Source: Candidatus Thiosymbion oneisti
Lineage (GTDB): Bacteria > Pseudomonadota > Gammaproteobacteria > Chromatiales > Chromatiaceae
Direction of reading: 5' to 3'
DNA length: 34,484 nt
NCBI RefSeq assembly: GCF_900092655.1
Contig: NZ_FLUY01001786.1
Coordinates: 1-34,484 of the forward strand
Shown here: positions 32,818 to 34,484 of the stretch, piece after piece
Numbering within the stretch: position 1 is the first letter of the stretch
How the letters are laid out: every line of letters starts with the position of its first letter
Notes under the pieces: generated by a model
Seen by the model: only the letters and a program-made list of their open reading frames with translations
Told to the model about the DNA's origin: nothing
Database searches by the model: none
Program-made: the position numbers and the translations under genes

Positions 32818-32847
32818 CGTTTTGTCCTCTCTCGGTTAAAAAAAAGT

Positions 32848-32853
32848 ATCATA
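32848..32853 (-). promoter_or_regulatory. Candidate -10 box (TATGAT) for copy 2
   Basis: TATGAT on the minus strand lies about 30 bases before the start of copy 2, at the position equivalent to the TATAAT box of copy 1. Confidence 0.35.
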
Positions 32854-32889
32854 TGGGGATCGATGAAAATAATCAACATTCAGGCGGCC

Positions 32890-33591
32890 TCACCGCTCGC
32901 GCCACCATACGAGCCGTCGCCAATCGCCCCATGACCGCAGACCGAGCGGATACCCGACATGCCAATCGGTGGGCATCCGGGCAGTGCCGAACAGCCAGTC
33001 CCAGAGAGCAACGGGGGAATAGTTATAGTGGTGTACCCCCATCCGATGGTGTATCAGGTGCATTTCCGGGAGCTGCATCAGGCCGGCGAGCCAACGCAGC
33101 CGGGGCGGGGTACGGACGTTGCTGTGGTGACCGATCTCCAACAGGCCCTCGATCAGCAGGGTACCGGCGGCAATCTCCACGGGGACCCGCAGGAGCTGCC
33201 CGAGACCCAACAACACCCCCAGGTTGCCGAGGGTCTCCACCGGATGACGCCACACACAGAGTTCGGCCCCCATGTGCTGCGGCGCATGATGGAACTCATG
33301 CAAGCGCCAGAGGAGGCCATGCTTGGCGCGGTGTATCCAGTAATTGAGGCCGCTGTAGAGGAGATAAAAACCGATCAGCTGCTCGAGATCGGCAGGCTTG
33401 GTTCCAGCATCGATGGTACTGTGCCAAAGTTGGCCGGCGAGCAGGGACAGGATCAATCCCAAGCCATTGATACCCAGCCACCACCGCCACCAGCCCGGCT
33501 GTATTCGATAGGCACGCGCCGGCGCCACCGACTCGATGATTTTGGCGCCTAAGAGGACCGCTACCCACATCGCGAACAGGATCGTAGACAT
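32890..33591 (-). CDS. Fatty acid hydroxylase/sterol desaturase-family protein
   Basis: A 233-residue membrane protein of the fatty acid hydroxylase (sterol desaturase) superfamily, di-iron enzymes that hydroxylate or desaturate lipids. The histidine clusters are in place: HRAKH near residue 87, HEFHHAPQH soon after, GHHSN, and HHRMGVHHYNYSP near 190. Hydrophobic segments lie at 1-20, 45-60, 70-85 and 130-155. ATG 33591 is chosen because it begins the first membrane helix; a longer TTG-started frame is less likely. No lipid genes are adjacent, so the substrate (for example a hopanoid, carotenoid or fatty acid) is unknown. Confidence 0.87.
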   Translation of the reverse strand: MSTILFAMWVAVLLGAKIIESVAPARAYRIQPGWWRWWLGINGLGLILSLLAGQLWHSTIDAGTKPADLEQLIGFYLLYSGLNYWIHRAKHGLLWRLHEFHHAPQHMGAELCVWRHPVETLGNLGVLLGLGQLLRVPVEIAAGTLLIEGLLEIGHHSNVRTPPRLRWLAGLMQLPEMHLIHHRMGVHHYNYSPVALWDWLFGTARMPTDWHVGYPLGLRSWGDWRRLVWWRER

Positions 33592-33758
33592 GGTCGTTTC
33601 CCGTGGTTGCAAGGCAGGCGCGACGCGCGGAGGCAACCCATAGGAAATCGACCTGGCTCGCGATCGAACGCCAGGATCTCTCTCGTTTCAGATCAGATCT
33701 GTTTGGAAAATCGGGGTCTAGTGCATGGTGTAGAGGAACACCATCGCAACGGATGGCT

Positions 33759-34160
33759 TCAGAAACGCGGTCGCCGGCAGCATTGCGGTTCCATGTCCAA
33801 CAATGCGCGACGAGCCACCTGCGTGTGCTCCGACTGAGCGCGATAGGCGCGCAGCAGGGCGGCTTCCTCGCGGGGGAGACCGAGAAGATCCGGGCGGCCG
33901 AGGAATTCGGTAATCCGGTCGTTTCCGTTCTGATCCGTGAGATGTCGCACGCAGAAGGGCACCCCATCACCTGTCGGTAGCCAGTCGGTACAGACTCCCT
34001 TTGTCCAATGGACGATCACCAGAGCACCTGCCGTGGGGATTCGACCTCGAAACATCTCGGTGATGCGCGTGCTCCGGATACCCATAGATCTGTTCCCAGG
34101 GCTGCTTTCTCCGATCACCCAAATAAATTTTATCCTAGCCAAAAAATTATCATCTCTCAT
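33759..34160 (-). CDS. Doubtful small gene
   Basis: A 133-codon frame with no family I recognise. The part from about residue 40 on (GALVIVHWTKGVCTDWL, VPFCVRHLTDQNGNDRITEF, REEAALLRAYRAQSEHTQVA) looks protein-like; the first 40 residues do not, and a later start such as ATG near 34055 is possible. No good Shine-Dalgarno sequence is seen. It may be real, or the remnant of a longer gene. Confidence 0.35.
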   Translation of the reverse strand: MRDDNFLARIKFIWVIGESSPGNRSMGIRSTRITEMFRGRIPTAGALVIVHWTKGVCTDWLPTGDGVPFCVRHLTDQNGNDRITEFLGRPDLLGLPREEAALLRAYRAQSEHTQVARRALLDMEPQCCRRPRF

Positions 34161-34484
34161 TTGTAGGATTTTGTTCTAAAATTGATAATAAGGATTCCTC
34201 ACGGGTGCTTTGAAAAGCTCAAGGCACCCATACAGGGCAAGAACACCCTCCCTTTTTCAAATACATCGGTATTTGAAAGCGGGCACTCCACCGGTTAAAG
34301 CCGGTGGCTTCGAGTTACGGCTAAAAGTCCTTAAGAAGCTGTTTGGTTAATACGGACCCTCGTTGCGTTACGCCCCGTTCGACGCCGTGCCTGTCCGGGC
34401 GCGGTCGTGGGTTATTTGGCGTTGGTTGTGGGAAAAGATCCCTCCTGCATCGGGACAAGTCTGACGTGTTGGGTTACGGCGCGT
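34161..34484. other. Gene-free right end of the window
   Basis: Beyond the hairpin cluster, AGAAGCTGTTTGGTTAA at 34334-34350 is a further copy of the motif that flanks the transposase remnant at 3744-4181. It is followed by TTGCGTTACGCC, also present inverted near 4345. No gene is visible to the window end. Confidence 0.55.
34203..34307. repeat. Three consecutive hairpins, IS200/IS605-like end
   Basis: Hairpins at 34203-34229 (11-bp stem with one mismatch), 34256-34277 (TTCAAATAC/GTATTTGAA, 4-base loop) and 34288-34307 (CCACCGG/CCGGTGG, 6-base loop) follow each other. The last is followed by CTTCGAGTTACGGCTAAAAG. CCACCGGTTxAAGCCGGTGGCTT plus AGTTACGGCT is a pattern I associate with ends of IS200/IS605-family elements. 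No tnpA or tnpB is in the window. Confidence 0.45.

Overview
The window is GC-rich DNA from a Gram-negative bacterium. Outer-membrane and periplasmic export systems, an OlsB-type N-acyltransferase, a LbtU-like porin, RlmD, RecD and CbiD suggest a gammaproteobacterium. The YeeE/YedE sulfur-compound transporter and the style of intergenic repeats would fit a sulfur-oxidising, Chromatiales-like lineage, but that placement is inference. No rRNA, tRNA or CRISPR array is visible.

Layout. 1-3.6 kb (minus strand): an OlsB-like acyltransferase, then a metallo-beta-lactamase-fold hydrolase followed by a YeeE/YedE transporter. 3.6-4.6 kb: a gene graveyard with an IS1380-type transposase remnant, inverted repeats and a possible group II intron scrap. 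4.6-11.6 kb (plus strand): an RND efflux operon of two large permeases separated by a very short lipoprotein adaptor; the first permease has lost the usual proton-relay residues. 11.6-14.5 kb: repeats, a decayed toxin-antitoxin pair, a secreted protein and a family 4 glycosyltransferase. 14.5-16.2 kb: a secreted protein, then a FitA-like antitoxin whose VapC partner is cut off by a repeat. 16.2-19.9 kb (minus): a MacB-like ABC transporter with a peptidoglycan-binding adaptor. 19.9-21.2 kb: a repeat-rich stretch holding an intact BrnT/BrnA module and a MITE-like element.

21.2-25.9 kb: two secreted proteins on the minus strand (one with a PepSY-like C-terminus), divergent from a coiled-coil LbtU-like porin. 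26-31.4 kb (minus): housekeeping genes for a CYTH protein, RlmD, CbiD and RecD. 31.5-34.5 kb: a duplicated pair of unknown 133-residue proteins with a small acidic partner, a fatty acid hydroxylase-family membrane protein, a doubtful small gene, and a hairpin cluster resembling an IS200/IS605-type end.

The strongest candidates for new biology are the asymmetric RND pair with its mini-adaptor, the duplicated 133-residue gene unit with its own promoters and coupled small gene, the FitA antitoxin left without toxin but with a FitAB-like operator half-site, and the paralogous secreted proteins of unknown function. The repeats share modules across the window and sit directly against several start codons, so they probably shaped local gene loss and expression.
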